Shown: positions 27,701 through 35,972 of the stretch, one piece after another
Numbering within the stretch: the first letter of the stretch is position 1
Layout of the letters: each line of letters begins with the position of its first letter
From: Erythrobacteraceae bacterium
GTDB taxonomy: Bacteria; Pseudomonadota; Alphaproteobacteria; Sphingomonadales; Sphingomonadaceae
Length of the DNA stretch: 64,000 nt
Reading direction: 5' to 3'
Assembly: GCA_024642525.1 (NCBI GenBank)
Contig: JAHEAX010000006.1
Location: 62,001 to 126,000, forward strand
Translations under genes and position numbers: made by a program
Notes under the pieces: generated by a model
Database searches by the model: none
What the model was told of the DNA's origin: nothing
What the model saw: the letters and a program-made list of their open reading frames with translations, nothing else

Positions 27701-28146
27701 GCCGGTTTTGCGGCGATAACCGCTGCAATACGGCCCTGGCTGACCAAGGCCGGGCTGTGCGCGCCTGTCGCTGCGTCGGCAAAGGTGAGGGAAACATCCT
27801 TGGCGCGGACATCGCGCCCGTTCACGCGGTAGGCGGAACCTGCGCCGCGTTCTATCCGGCGGGTTACGTCCAGTTCTTCGCCGTCGGTGGTTTCGGCCTG
27901 CAGGACAACTTCGGCAAAATCACGCGGAGGGCGCGATTGTGTGCCTGCGAAAATGACATCTTCCATTCCGCCTGACCGCATGGATTTGGGCGAATTTTCA
28001 CCCATGACCCAGCGGATGGCTTCCAGCAGGTTCGATTTTCCGCAACCATTGGGTCCGACAACGCCGGTAAGGCCCGGTTCAATGCGCAGTTCGGCAGGCT
28101 CTACGAAGCTTTTAAAGCCACTGAGCTTGAGCCGCTTGATGCGCAT
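24721..28146 (-). CDS. smc: Chromosome segregation ATPase SMC
   Basis: Condensin subunit that compacts and helps segregate the chromosome. The head Walker A motif GPNGCGKS is at residues 31-38. Long coiled coils flank a hinge (around LPAALDKVRAEKGYERALAAVLG). The C-terminal head has the ABC signature LLSGGEQALTAIA and Walker B ICVLDEVDAPLDD. At 1141 residues it is normal length for alphaproteobacterial SMC. It is convergent with the MerR gene, with 28 bases between the stops. scpA and scpB are not in the window. Confidence 0.97.
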   Translation of the reverse strand: MRIKRLKLSGFKSFVEPAELRIEPGLTGVVGPNGCGKSNLLEAIRWVMGENSPKSMRSGGMEDVIFAGTQSRPPRDFAEVVLQAETTDGEELDVTRRIERGAGSAYRVNGRDVRAKDVSLTFADAATGAHSPALVSQGRIAAVIAAKPAERRQMLEEAAGIAGLHVRRRDAESKLRQTEANLARLEDLMAGLDTQMASLRRQAKQAERYTRLSEEIRVAEARLLFARWRDAAAAANAAREQAKAAEERVSAAQAETAAAQKAQHDAAARLSEAREELADRRDDSSAHGHRMAALSSQLEAAEQRLSDLERQKVRLEDDRGEADRMTKDAAEALARLERDLAASEKSLAEDETRRPALAAKLEDNERAGRAAELALAKATADHAGVEAEWRVAEAAIAQAQSRIERLQAEARRQEDARAALAASGDPEVVVTQARMAADAASRSLAEARAHFANEQARKQLLQEARDEAASALSSARAELAGVEREHTALARDRDAREKRAATRQGLPAALDKVRAEKGYERALAAVLGRDAKSPLGMPEGEAEGRFWTGRDAPRQVSDSIAAHVRDCPPQLAARLALVHVAENDDGRKLEPGEWLVTIAGALRRWDGFVARGEGAAEAARLEAENRFADLEAQLPAMRATADKAEAAQTAAQEELTSLQRALVAAEREVNEDAEAERQALRALDQAEASRERMATRLAELEASAGELAEQREQADSELATATDRRSTLPDPDTGRAALDGVQARHNNARTMLQASTAELAAHDQGLAVARERTAAQRSDMASWQARSGDAARRLSDTARRLEEIEEERAIFAAKPEGLMREIEQGDTVRERLGKELAEAEAVVQRETELARQADRDFAEANEALASAREARAGLAAKAENEEARRSEMARISGERFQCPPPMLAERFGFESEAVKNSGTESEEMERLTASRERIGPVNLVAAEELSRIELEHGSSTAEQAELAEAVNRLRGSIGNLNREGRERLRAAFEQVDTHFRRLFTRLFEGGQAHLALIDSEDPLEAGLEIYAQPPGKRLQSLTLLSGGEQALTAIALIFALFLTNPAPICVLDEVDAPLDDANIDRFCDLLDAMSRETDTRYLIVTHNAVTMSRMHRLFGVTMVEQGVSRLVSVDLGAAEELLAAE

Positions 28147-28191
28147 TGCCGTTGCTATTGCCCCCCTGTTCGTGCCCCTGTTGCCAGCGCC

Positions 28192-28944
28192 TTATCTGGC
28201 GCCAGCACGTTGCAGCATCGGTTCAAGGCCCGACCACGTCAACGAACCGAGGTTGCTGCCGTTCACGAAGAATGTCGGCGTGCCGTTGACGTTGAATTCG
28301 GTCGATTGCTTTTCCGAACGTTCGGCAATGGCCTGAACTGAGGCATTATCTGCAAGGCATGTACTTGCCTGATCGACGCTGATGCCGCGCGCGGCAAAGA
28401 ATTCCATCAGGCCTGCTGCCTGCGCCACGCCAACGAAGCGCTGGTTTTCAGGCAATTGCATTGCTGCATCAAGCGCTGGCGGATTGGCCTGCGCACGTTC
28501 CAGCAAGGCGGGAAGGTTGGCCCAGACCTGCTCTGCCAGCGGGTGGAAGCTTTCCGGCTGGCCGCACCGCACCATGCGCGCGATGACAAGATCGATGCCA
28601 TTGTGGATCTGGTTACGGATTTCGTAGCTCACCACGCCTGAATTGACATATTTCGTCCGCAGGATTTCCGAAGCGTCGGTCGAAAACGCTGCACATGCGC
28701 CGCAGGTCAGCGATGCATATTCCACCAGCTTCACCGGCGCATCGGGGTTGCCGATAACATAACCATCGAATTCGGTGACGCTGGCGGTGTCGGACCACTG
28801 CTGTCCAGCAGGTGCCGCGATCGCTGCAATCGCCGCGCTTTCGGCAACTTCGCCTTCCGGCGTTTCACTGCCGCTGCAGGCGGCAAGGCCCAGGGCAATT
28901 GGTGCTGCCAGCGTGGCAAGGGTGATGCGGCGAAATGTGGTCAT
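28192..28944 (-). CDS. DsbA-like thiol oxidoreductase, lipoprotein, CGAC active site
   Basis: 250-residue envelope protein. The lipobox LGLAAC (Cys near residue 23 from ATG 28944) predicts a lipoprotein. The thioredoxin-like domain carries the active-site motif CGAC in YASLTCGACAAF, with a cis-proline region NGTPTFFVNG near the end. A CGAC dipeptide is unusual beside the common CPHC. Two extra cysteines (MVRCGQ and STCLAD) lie in the helical insertion. The longer frame uses an ATT codon, so ATG 28944 is chosen. It is followed downstream by smc and preceded by a second DsbA-like gene 93 bases upstream. Confidence 0.86.
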   Translation of the reverse strand: MTTFRRITLATLAAPIALGLAACSGSETPEGEVAESAAIAAIAAPAGQQWSDTASVTEFDGYVIGNPDAPVKLVEYASLTCGACAAFSTDASEILRTKYVNSGVVSYEIRNQIHNGIDLVIARMVRCGQPESFHPLAEQVWANLPALLERAQANPPALDAAMQLPENQRFVGVAQAAGLMEFFAARGISVDQASTCLADNASVQAIAERSEKQSTEFNVNGTPTFFVNGSNLGSLTWSGLEPMLQRAGAR

Positions 28945-29037
28945 GTCGATCAATATCCTCAGCGTTATCGAGAGAAGCTATACGATTGCAGGCATTCCTA
29001 GAAGGATGCGGCCAGTGTTTCCACAGGTTACGCGGCC

Positions 29038-29721
29038 CTATTTGGCCGGAAAACGGGCTTTCAGCTGTGGTTCCAGCACCGACCACGCGTGCGTGCCTGC
29101 CAGTGTCACCCCGTTGATGGCAAAACTGGGCGTGCCTGAAATGTTGTATTTGTCGAAATTCTTCTGCGTATTTTCGGTCAGCTGGGTGGCTTTCTTGTCA
29201 TCAGCCAGGCAGCGGTCCACGTCAGTGCGGCGGTATCCGCGCCGTTCCATGATGGCGTAAAAACCGAAGTCTGATGCGATTGACCGCCGCCGCGCCGCAT
29301 AATCACCAGTGGTCCAGCGCGCGATCTGTGCAGGGCTGGCGCTGGAAATGAGCGGCAGCCACTTGTCCTGGCTCAGCATGAAAGCATTATGATTCTGCAG
29401 GAATTTCGCAGGCGCACCGCAGTTACTCAGCATGGCCGCCGTAAGGTCCACAGGGTCGCGCACGACATGACGAATTTCGCGGGTAATCTTGCCGGGGCCA
29501 ACATAGGCAAGCTGCAGGGCGCCGTCGCCATCCTTAGAGAAATGCGCGCAGTGCGGGCAGGTATAGCTCACAAATTCAACGAGATGCAGCTTTGCGTCAG
29601 GATTGCCAAACTGGTGGCCGCCATCAGTCACCACGACATTGGTGTTCCAGTTCGATGTGTTGGCAGGCGCGACCATGGCGATCAATGCAAGCGCGCCGAT
29701 CGTGGCAAATTTCTTCAGCAT
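29038..29721 (-). CDS. DsbA-like thiol oxidoreductase, CPHC active site
   Basis: 227-residue periplasmic thioredoxin-fold protein. A signal peptide (MLKKFATIGALALIAMVAPANT) is followed by a DsbA-like domain with CPHC in SYTCPHCAHF and the cis-proline loop SGTPSFAINGV. It probably forms or reshuffles disulfides in exported proteins. Its start overlaps the DUF721 stop by 1 base, so it follows that gene in one operon. The neighbouring CGAC homologue downstream has probably diverged in role. Confidence 0.89.
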   Translation of the reverse strand: MLKKFATIGALALIAMVAPANTSNWNTNVVVTDGGHQFGNPDAKLHLVEFVSYTCPHCAHFSKDGDGALQLAYVGPGKITREIRHVVRDPVDLTAAMLSNCGAPAKFLQNHNAFMLSQDKWLPLISSASPAQIARWTTGDYAARRRSIASDFGFYAIMERRGYRRTDVDRCLADDKKATQLTENTQKNFDKYNISGTPSFAINGVTLAGTHAWSVLEPQLKARFPAK

Positions 29722-30299
29722 CAGTCGTTCTTTTCTTCCTTGCCGCCCAGGCTCCGGGCAAGCGATTCCAGGACGGTACGTAATTCCGGATCACCAATGT
29801 CGCGCAGGCTGTCACCCAGTTCCATCGGGATTGGCCTGAGCGAAGGAGGCGCTACGGCGCGCTTTTCAGCAGTTGGCGGCTTAACCACACCTTGCCGGAT
29901 CTTGACGCGCGACACAGCAGCATAGCCGAAAAAGCGGTTCACCCGCTCCATGATTTCAGGGATCACGTGCTGGATCAGCGGGGCGTGGGCCGGCAGAACG
30001 ACCATTTGCAAAATGCCATCGGATTTTTCGCCAGGCGGAAAGCGGATGGCTTCGGGCATGCAGACGCGGGCGTGGGTTTCGCCCACGATTTCAGGCCAGC
30101 GGGTGACGACAGAGCTTTGCACAAAACCGAATCGCCGAAAGGCAGTGCGGCCGATTTCCGGCATCAGTTCAGAGATCGGCTTGGCAGCGCCGCCGCGCGC
30201 GCGTTCCCACTTGCGGGCAGGCTTTTTGGCAGGCCGGGGCGCCGCAGCTTTGGGGGATGACGTTGGCTTCTGGCCGGGTTTTTCGCTGTCGCGTTCCAT
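29721..30299 (-). CDS. DUF721 (DciA-like) protein
   Basis: About 192 residues. A basic, Pro/Lys/Ala-rich N-terminal extension is followed by the DUF721 domain (GRTAFRRFGFVQSSVVTRW, then LPAHAPLIQHVIPEIMERVN). Related DciA proteins help load the replicative helicase; direct evidence for this alphaproteobacterial type is not in the sequence. Starts at 30299 or 30314 are both possible and neither has a good ribosome-binding site. It is divergent from mutY with only about 20 bases between the starts. Confidence 0.82.
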   Translation of the reverse strand: MERDSEKPGQKPTSSPKAAAPRPAKKPARKWERARGGAAKPISELMPEIGRTAFRRFGFVQSSVVTRWPEIVGETHARVCMPEAIRFPPGEKSDGILQMVVLPAHAPLIQHVIPEIMERVNRFFGYAAVSRVKIRQGVVKPPTAEKRAVAPPSLRPIPMELGDSLRDIGDPELRTVLESLARSLGGKEEKND

Positions 30300-30319
30300 T
30301 GTGCGTGCGGCCATGCCAT

Positions 30320-31420
30320 ATGCGCGGTGTGACTGCCAGTATCCCATTGTCCAACACAGGCGAATTTCCGCCGGTCGCGCCATTGCTGCTCGGCTGGTAT
30401 GACAGGCACGCCCGCAGCTTGCCCTGGCGTATCGCGCCGTTGGCAGCAGGGCGGCAAATGCAAGCTGACCCTTACCGTGTGTGGCTATCAGAAGTGATGC
30501 TGCAACAGACCACGGTTGCCGCGGTTAAGCCGTATTTTGCAAAATTCATCAGCCGCTGGCCCGATGTGGCGGCGCTGGCGGCTGCGCCTGAAGAAGACGT
30601 GATGGCGGCATGGGCCGGCCTCGGTTATTATTCGCGCGCCCGCAACCTGGTGGCCTGCGCCCGCGAAGTGGCAGCACAAGGCGGATTCCCGCAAACAGAG
30701 GCAGAACTGCGCAAGCTGCCCGGCCTTGGTGCCTACACCGCGGCAGCCGTGGCCGCCATTGCCTTTGGCCAGCGCGCCGTGGTGGTGGATGCGAATGTGG
30801 AACGCGTCGTCTCGCGCCTGTTCGCAATCGAGCAGCCATTGCCAGCATCGCGCAAGGCCATCTCGCAATTTGCAGACAGCATCACACCGTCGGAGAGGGC
30901 CGGCGATTTTGCACAGGCGATGATGGATCTGGGATCGGGCATCTGCACCAGCAGACAGCCCAAATGCCTGCTGTGCCCATTGGCAGACCATTGCAAGGCG
31001 CGCGCGGGCGGCGATCCTGCGAATTATCCTGTAAAAATGCCCAGGAAGCCAAAGCCGGTGCGGCAGGGCTGCACATATTGGATAGAACAGGACGGGGCAG
31101 TTCTGCTGGTGACGCGTGAAGGCAAGGGAATGCTGGCAGGAATGCGCGGCCTGCCCGATGACGGGTGGAGTGCGCGCAATGATGGTTCAGGCGCAGCGCC
31201 ATTGGCCGGAGAATGGCAGGATGCCGGCCTTGTGCGCCATGTGTTCACGCATTTTGCGCTGGAACTGTCGGTCATGCTTCACCGGGCCGGCAGGATTCAG
31301 CAACCGGCTGATATTGCCCGTTCGCTAGATGGCGAATGGTGGCCGATTGACCGGCTGGATGATGCGGGGCTGCCGACCCTTTTTGCAAAGGCCGCCATTG
31401 CCGCATCCAATCATGATTAG
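30320..31420 (+). CDS. mutY: Adenine DNA glycosylase MutY
   Basis: Removes adenine mispaired with 8-oxoguanine. The helix-hairpin-helix LPGLGAYTAAAVAAIAFG is followed by the catalytic Asp in VDANVERV. The iron-sulfur cluster cysteines CTSRQPKCLLCPLADHC have the MutY spacing C-x6-C-x2-C-x5-C. A C-terminal Nudix-like recognition domain ends the protein. ATG 30320 gives 366 residues; the open frame extends further upstream into the divergent gene. Its stop overlaps the convergent small membrane-protein gene by 4 bases. Confidence 0.95.
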   Translation: MRGVTASIPLSNTGEFPPVAPLLLGWYDRHARSLPWRIAPLAAGRQMQADPYRVWLSEVMLQQTTVAAVKPYFAKFISRWPDVAALAAAPEEDVMAAWAGLGYYSRARNLVACAREVAAQGGFPQTEAELRKLPGLGAYTAAAVAAIAFGQRAVVVDANVERVVSRLFAIEQPLPASRKAISQFADSITPSERAGDFAQAMMDLGSGICTSRQPKCLLCPLADHCKARAGGDPANYPVKMPRKPKPVRQGCTYWIEQDGAVLLVTREGKGMLAGMRGLPDDGWSARNDGSGAAPLAGEWQDAGLVRHVFTHFALELSVMLHRAGRIQQPADIARSLDGEWWPIDRLDDAGLPTLFAKAAIAASNHD

Positions 31421-31638
31421 ATGATGCCGCCGCCGATCATCAGGCGCACAGCCGCAATGCCTAGCACAACGAGGCAGAAATTGCGGCCCTTGTTGGAACT
31501 GGACAGCGCGCCGAAGCCCACACCGATAATGGCGATTGGCAGGACAATCCAGTTGCCCCAGCCGAGCAGGGGGATGGATGATGGGATCGCCAGCAAAAGC
31601 GCAACGATACCGATGATGATCGAAAGAATGTTCAACAT
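31417..31638 (-). CDS. Small membrane protein, 73 residues
   Basis: Begins with a strongly hydrophobic segment (about residues 3-23), then a second hydrophobic stretch around WIVLPIAIIGVGFGAL, and a third near FCLVVLGIAAVRLMIGGGII. A GSSNKGRN-like polar turn lies between the last two. I recognise no characterised family. Its 3' end overlaps the end of mutY by 4 bases in convergent orientation. Confidence 0.65.
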   Translation of the reverse strand: MLNILSIIIGIVALLLAIPSSIPLLGWGNWIVLPIAIIGVGFGALSSSNKGRNFCLVVLGIAAVRLMIGGGII

Positions 31639-31766
31639 GTGTGTTATATAGATAGCACAGTGCTTTTACGCAAGGCCAAGCATGCGCAATTGACCGTTAA
31701 GCAAGCTTCGACCAAACCGCTGCAAACCGGAAACAAAACTGATCCATGTCAAAAAGGGGACCATGA

Positions 31767-33104
31767 ATGGCCTATCGGGAATTTGAGGATGCTGCTTTTT
31801 CACGTCGTGCCCTGCTGCGCGGCGGTGCCTGGCTGGGCGCAGGCGCTGCCCTTGCCGCAGCTCCGATGGGCCGCATGGCCTTTGCCCAGGGCGCAGCCAC
31901 ACCTACTGCATGGAAGAATGTTGCCGCGCTGGTGAACGAATACCCAAGCAGCGGCAAAGTCGCGAATATGGTCGCTGCCATGGGCTGGGGCCAGCGCGAC
32001 CCGGAAATCCTCGCCAAGGGCACGCTTGCCATCGGGCAAGCAGCGTCTGCCGGGATCGACAGCCTTTATCGCATCTATTCCATGACCAAACCTGTGACCG
32101 GCATGGCGACGATGATGCTGATTGACGAAGGTAAGCTGGGCCTTGACCAGCCGCTGGCAGAAATCCTGCCTGCCTTTGCCAATATGACAGTGCAAAAATT
32201 GCCAGATGGCACCATCGAGGATGTCGTTCCGGCTGACAAGCCGATTACCATCCGCCATTTGCTGACTCACACATCGGGCCTTGGTTATGGCATCATCCAG
32301 AAAGGCCCTATCAAGGACGCTTACGAGGAAATGGGGCTTATCCCCGGACAAGTCAGCCGCCTGCCGATTCCCGGCCTTGGGCGCGGTGTTCCGGTGACCA
32401 GCCTTGAAGCGTTCGCCGATGGTATTGCCACGCTGCCGCTGGTGTACCAGCCCGGCACCACTTGGAGCTATTCTGTCTCGCTCGACCTTTTGGGCAGGGT
32501 CATCGAAGTGGTGTCAGGCATGCCGTTCGATGAATTCCTGAGCCAGAATATCTTCAAGCCAGCAGGCATGGACAGCACCTGGTTCCAGGTGCCTGAAAGC
32601 GAAATCCCGCGGCTTACAGCAAATTATGGCGTGATGGGCGGCGCGGTCATTCCGATCGACCCTGCCAATGCCTCGATCTACACGCTGAAGCCTGCATTCC
32701 CGTTCGGCGGCGCTGGCCTTGTGTCTTCGCCGCGCGATTATGACCGGTTCCTGCGCATGTTGCTGGGATATGGCAAGATCGACGGCAAGCGGGTGCTGGG
32801 CGAACTGGCGGTTCGCGTCGGCACGTCGAACCTGCTGCCCGAGGCTGTAGATACCACGGGCACATTTGCTGACGGCGCAGGCTTTGGCGCGGGCGGACGC
32901 GTTGGCCTTGGCGAACAGGCAGGCACCTATGGTTGGGGCGGGGCGGCAGGCACCGTGGCGCTGGTCAACATGAAACTGGGCCTGCGCGCTTCACTCTTTA
33001 CTCAATATATGCCGTCGGATGCCTATCCGGTGCATGGCGCGTTTCCTGCTGCTGTGCTGGCTGATCTTACCGCAATGACCGCCTCTGCAAAGCCCGGCGC
33101 TTGA
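31767..33104 (+). CDS. Tat-exported serine hydrolase, beta-lactamase/esterase family
   Basis: 445 residues. The N-terminus carries a Tat-type signal, SRRALLRGGAWLGAGAAL, with cleavage probably after AFAQG. The catalytic SxxK motif is SMTKP, and the second motif reads YSVS in WSYSVSLDLLG. A GWGGAAGT motif lies near the C-terminus. This is the class C beta-lactamase / EstB / penicillin-binding-protein-like fold; many such enzymes are esterases, so resistance should not be assumed. AAAAGGGGA lies 7 bases before the ATG. nudC follows 10 bases downstream. Confidence 0.9.
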   Translation: MAYREFEDAAFSRRALLRGGAWLGAGAALAAAPMGRMAFAQGAATPTAWKNVAALVNEYPSSGKVANMVAAMGWGQRDPEILAKGTLAIGQAASAGIDSLYRIYSMTKPVTGMATMMLIDEGKLGLDQPLAEILPAFANMTVQKLPDGTIEDVVPADKPITIRHLLTHTSGLGYGIIQKGPIKDAYEEMGLIPGQVSRLPIPGLGRGVPVTSLEAFADGIATLPLVYQPGTTWSYSVSLDLLGRVIEVVSGMPFDEFLSQNIFKPAGMDSTWFQVPESEIPRLTANYGVMGGAVIPIDPANASIYTLKPAFPFGGAGLVSSPRDYDRFLRMLLGYGKIDGKRVLGELAVRVGTSNLLPEAVDTTGTFADGAGFGAGGRVGLGEQAGTYGWGGAAGTVALVNMKLGLRASLFTQYMPSDAYPVHGAFPAAVLADLTAMTASAKPGA

Positions 33105-33114
33105 GGGCCTCGCG

Positions 33115-33996
33115 GTGAATACGCCCATAGCGTTTGCAGGTTCGCCCATGGACCGCGCCGACCATATCCGCGCGGATCCAGCCGCGCTCGCCAGCCTGAT
33201 GGACTGGCGGGCAAAGGTGCTGAAGCTGGACGGGCTGATGCCGGTCATCGGCGATATGGGCGAACTGGTATGGGGAACATTGGCCGACGCTGCTGAAGAT
33301 GCGGAACTGGTGTTTCTTGGGCTGCTGGACGGCAAGGCATGTTTTGCAGCCGTGCCCGATGAAGGGGCCACTGGCCCTGCCTATGCCAACCCTCGCGTGT
33401 GGCAGGCGATGCAGATGCTCAGCCCCGCAGATCTTGCCATTTATGGCGGGGCGCGAAGCCTGGTCGATTGGCATGCCCGCCACCAGTTCTGTGCCCGCTG
33501 CGGTGCAGGCACACGGCCGACAAAGGGCGGTTGGCAGCGCGATTGCGGGACTTGCCACGCGCAGCATTTCCCCCGCACGGACCCTGTCACCATAATGCTG
33601 GTCGAACATTCCGGCCGTTTGCTGCTGGGCCGCCAGCCACGGTTCCCGCCGCGGGCGTTTTCTGCGCTGGCAGGTTTTGTGGAACCGGGTGAAACAATCG
33701 AGGAAGCAGTCGCCCGCGAAGTGTTCGAGGAAGCAGGCGTGCGCGTGCGTGATGTCGAATATATCGCGACCCAGCCCTGGCCATTTCCCAGCCAGCTGAT
33801 GATCGGGTGTTACAGCATCGCAGAAGACGATGTGCTGACCATCGACGAGACCGAACTGGAGGAAGCGCGTTGGTTCACCCGCGAGGAAGTGATCCATGCC
33901 ATGGCCGAGGGGCGTGACGGCAACGGGCCGTTCGCTCCGCCGCCGCCAAGCGCGATTGCCCATAGTCTGCTATCATGGTGGCTGGCAAAGGCCTGA
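33115..33996 (+). CDS. nudC: NAD+ diphosphatase / NAD-RNA decapping Nudix enzyme
   Basis: Cleaves NAD(H) to NMN and AMP; NudC enzymes also remove NAD caps from RNA. The zinc ribbon CARCG...CGTCH is followed by FPRTDPVTIML. A complete Nudix box, GFVEPGETIEEAVAREVFEE, precedes the NudC-specific SQPWPFPSQLM-like segment (here TQPWPFPSQLM). The GTG start at 33115 has GAGGG 7 bases upstream. 293 residues, normal length. It probably shares a transcript with the serine hydrolase before it. Confidence 0.95.
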   Translation: MNTPIAFAGSPMDRADHIRADPAALASLMDWRAKVLKLDGLMPVIGDMGELVWGTLADAAEDAELVFLGLLDGKACFAAVPDEGATGPAYANPRVWQAMQMLSPADLAIYGGARSLVDWHARHQFCARCGAGTRPTKGGWQRDCGTCHAQHFPRTDPVTIMLVEHSGRLLLGRQPRFPPRAFSALAGFVEPGETIEEAVAREVFEEAGVRVRDVEYIATQPWPFPSQLMIGCYSIAEDDVLTIDETELEEARWFTREEVIHAMAEGRDGNGPFAPPPPSAIAHSLLSWWLAKA

Positions 33997-34023
33997 ACGC
34001 CCCGCATTGAAGGATTGAACAGG

Positions 34024-34713
34024 ATGACCCGGCAAGCCCCCCGCAAAATGCAGATCGACATCTGGTCCGATGTGATGTGCCCTTGGTGTCTGGTTGGTTA
34101 TGGCCAGCTGTCCAAGGGGCTTGCGCTGGTGGAAGGCGAGATCGAGGCGGATATTCGCTGGCACGCTTTTGAACTCAATCCCGATATGCCGGTAGAAGGC
34201 GAAGAACGTTCCGAACATATTGCACGCAAATATGGCCGCACCGCAGAGCAGACGCGCGGGGTGCAGGACCAGATGCGCCAGGCCGCGATCAATGCCGGTG
34301 TCTCACTCGATTATGCAGGCAAAGGCGAAGCACCGCCTGCGATGATGTGGAACACGTTTGACGCGCACAAGCTGCTGACATGGGCTTTGGAGGCCTTTGG
34401 CCCCAAGGTTCAGACCAGGCTGAAGCTTGCACTTTTCGACGCGCATTTCGGCCAGCGGCGGAATATCTCGGAGCATTCCGTGCTGGTGGACATTGCACAA
34501 ACAGTCGGCCTTGATGCCGAAGGCGCAGCTGCCGCACTGGTGGACGAAGATCTGGGCAGGAAAGTCCGATTGGAAGAACAGGCTGCGTTCGACATGAATA
34601 TCTCCGGAGTTCCGGCAATGGTGGTGGAGGGTAAATTCCTCATACCCGGCGCGCAGGACCCTGAAACATACGCCAACGCGCTGAGACGGGTGGCTGAGAA
34701 GATACCGGCGTGA
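34024..34713 (+). CDS. FrnE-like DsbA-family oxidoreductase
   Basis: 229-residue cytoplasmic thioredoxin-fold protein of the FrnE / 2-hydroxychromene-2-carboxylate isomerase-like family. CPWC lies in DVMCPWCLVGY near the N-terminus. The conserved FELNPDMP, a helical insertion, then ISGVPAMVVEGKF close the domain. No signal peptide is seen. ATG 34024 has AAGGA 9 bases upstream; the frame also extends to a TTG. The stop overlaps the SDR start by 4 bases (GTGA), so the two are coupled. Confidence 0.9.
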   Translation: MTRQAPRKMQIDIWSDVMCPWCLVGYGQLSKGLALVEGEIEADIRWHAFELNPDMPVEGEERSEHIARKYGRTAEQTRGVQDQMRQAAINAGVSLDYAGKGEAPPAMMWNTFDAHKLLTWALEAFGPKVQTRLKLALFDAHFGQRRNISEHSVLVDIAQTVGLDAEGAAAALVDEDLGRKVRLEEQAAFDMNISGVPAMVVEGKFLIPGAQDPETYANALRRVAEKIPA

Positions 34714-35543
34714 CCGCTGCGTTTTATGGGCAGGTTGCCGTCATTACCGGCGGCGCAGGGGGCATCGGCATTGCGTTGGCGCGGCAATTGGGCGCAGGCG
34801 GCGCATCAATCGTCCTGGCAGATGTGGACCAGCACGCGCTCGATAATGCGGTTGGCGGGCTGGAGAAGATCGGGATCGAGGCACAGGGCGTCATCTGTAA
34901 TGTCGCAGACCTTGCCTCGACGGAAAATCTTGCAAGTCAGGCATTCGAATGGCGCGGGCGAGTGGATTTGCTGATCAACAATGCCGGTGTCAGCCAGAAC
35001 AAGCACGGCAAACTGTTCGATGTGCCGATGGCAGAAGTGGAACGGGTATTCGCCGTCAACTTCTACGGTGTCTGGCATTGTTGCCGGGCTTTCCTGCCCC
35101 GCATGGCGGAACAGGACCATCCCTGCGCGATCTATAATGTCGGCTCGGAAAATTCGCTGTTTTGCGCTGTGAAGGGCTCTGCCGCCTATATCGCCTCGAA
35201 ACACGCAGTCCTGGGCATGACGGAAAGCCTGCGGGAAGATGTGCCGCCCCATGTCCATGTCGGCACGATCATTCCCGGCTGGGTGTCGACGGGCCTGAAC
35301 CCCGAGGAATTTCTGCATCTGGGCATGAGCGCAGACACATTCGCTTCAATCATCGTGCCGCAGATCGCCGCGCGCGAGCGGTTCGTGGTGAGCCATGCCT
35401 ATAATGCCGTCCGCATGCACGAAAGAACAGTTGCGTTGGACGATGCATTCGCGCGCAATGCGCCGCGCCATGAAGGCGATGACGAACATGATGTGCGCCA
35501 TGTGATTGCGCGGATGCGTGCCGCTGCCCGCAAGCAGGACTGA
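34710..35543 (+). CDS. Short-chain dehydrogenase/reductase
   Basis: 277-residue SDR with the cofactor motif TGGAGGIG, NNAG in LINNAGVSQN, and the catalytic Tyr-Lys pair in AAYIASKHAVLG. The acidic residue in VLADVD suggests NAD preference. The C-terminal extension is charged (His/Arg/Asp-rich). GTG start overlapping the previous stop. The substrate is unknown; coupling to the FrnE-like thiol protein does not define it. Confidence 0.92.
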   Translation: MTAAFYGQVAVITGGAGGIGIALARQLGAGGASIVLADVDQHALDNAVGGLEKIGIEAQGVICNVADLASTENLASQAFEWRGRVDLLINNAGVSQNKHGKLFDVPMAEVERVFAVNFYGVWHCCRAFLPRMAEQDHPCAIYNVGSENSLFCAVKGSAAYIASKHAVLGMTESLREDVPPHVHVGTIIPGWVSTGLNPEEFLHLGMSADTFASIIVPQIAARERFVVSHAYNAVRMHERTVALDDAFARNAPRHEGDDEHDVRHVIARMRAAARKQD

Positions 35544-35654
35544 AGCCAGCACTGCAAAGGCCAATAGGGCAGCTTCGTGATGGTATTGAAAAAAATTTCA
35601 CATAATTAACAAAACTCTATTTGCGATAGTTGAAAATGCTCATATCGCCCATTG

Positions 35655-35972
35655 ATGGTTACAATAAGAACGTCGCAACGCCATGCTGTAACAATTCAGG
35701 GAACTTGTCGGGCCGGCACTGAACCGCGCAGGCCAATAAGCCTTCTCGACATTTCCGAAGACGGTTGCCGCTTTTTTGAAACACAAAGCCGGCTAAAAAT
35801 CGGCCAGTCAGTATCGCTCGGGATTCAGCAAATCGGCCCGTTCGAGGCAACGGTGGTCTGGAAGGACGATGCCCTTGTCGGGGTGCGTTTTGCCAAGCCG
35901 ATGTACGGGCCCATTTTCGATCATATCCGCAACCAGCTGGATAATCCGGAATGGCGGCCTGAACCTGCCTGA
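35655..35972 (+). CDS. PilZ-domain protein, probable c-di-GMP receptor
   Basis: 105-residue single-domain PilZ protein. The two c-di-GMP-binding elements are visible: RxxxR (RTSQR, residues 5-9) and DxSxxG (DISEDG). A beta-barrel core follows (GQSVSLGIQ.IGPFEATVVW, then VGVRFAKP). Such proteins change motility, adhesion or polysaccharide output on binding c-di-GMP. No clear ribosome-binding site precedes the ATG. The upstream 110 bases are AT-rich, with an imperfect TGAAA-AAAA-TTTCA palindrome at 35587-35600. The stop lies in a 10-bp tandem repeat. Confidence 0.87.
   Translation: MVTIRTSQRHAVTIQGTCRAGTEPRRPISLLDISEDGCRFFETQSRLKIGQSVSLGIQQIGPFEATVVWKDDALVGVRFAKPMYGPIFDHIRNQLDNPEWRPEPA

Noticed and set aside
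25052-27975. Plus-strand open frames antisense to smc (for example 25052-25915, 25536-26858, 26774-27289)
   Set aside because: Low-complexity Ser/Arg-rich translations opposite a clear full-length SMC; shadows of high GC.
31767-33104. Beta-lactam resistance gene
   Set aside because: The fold is shared by esterases and peptidases; Tat signal, motif variants and context give no support for a resistance role.
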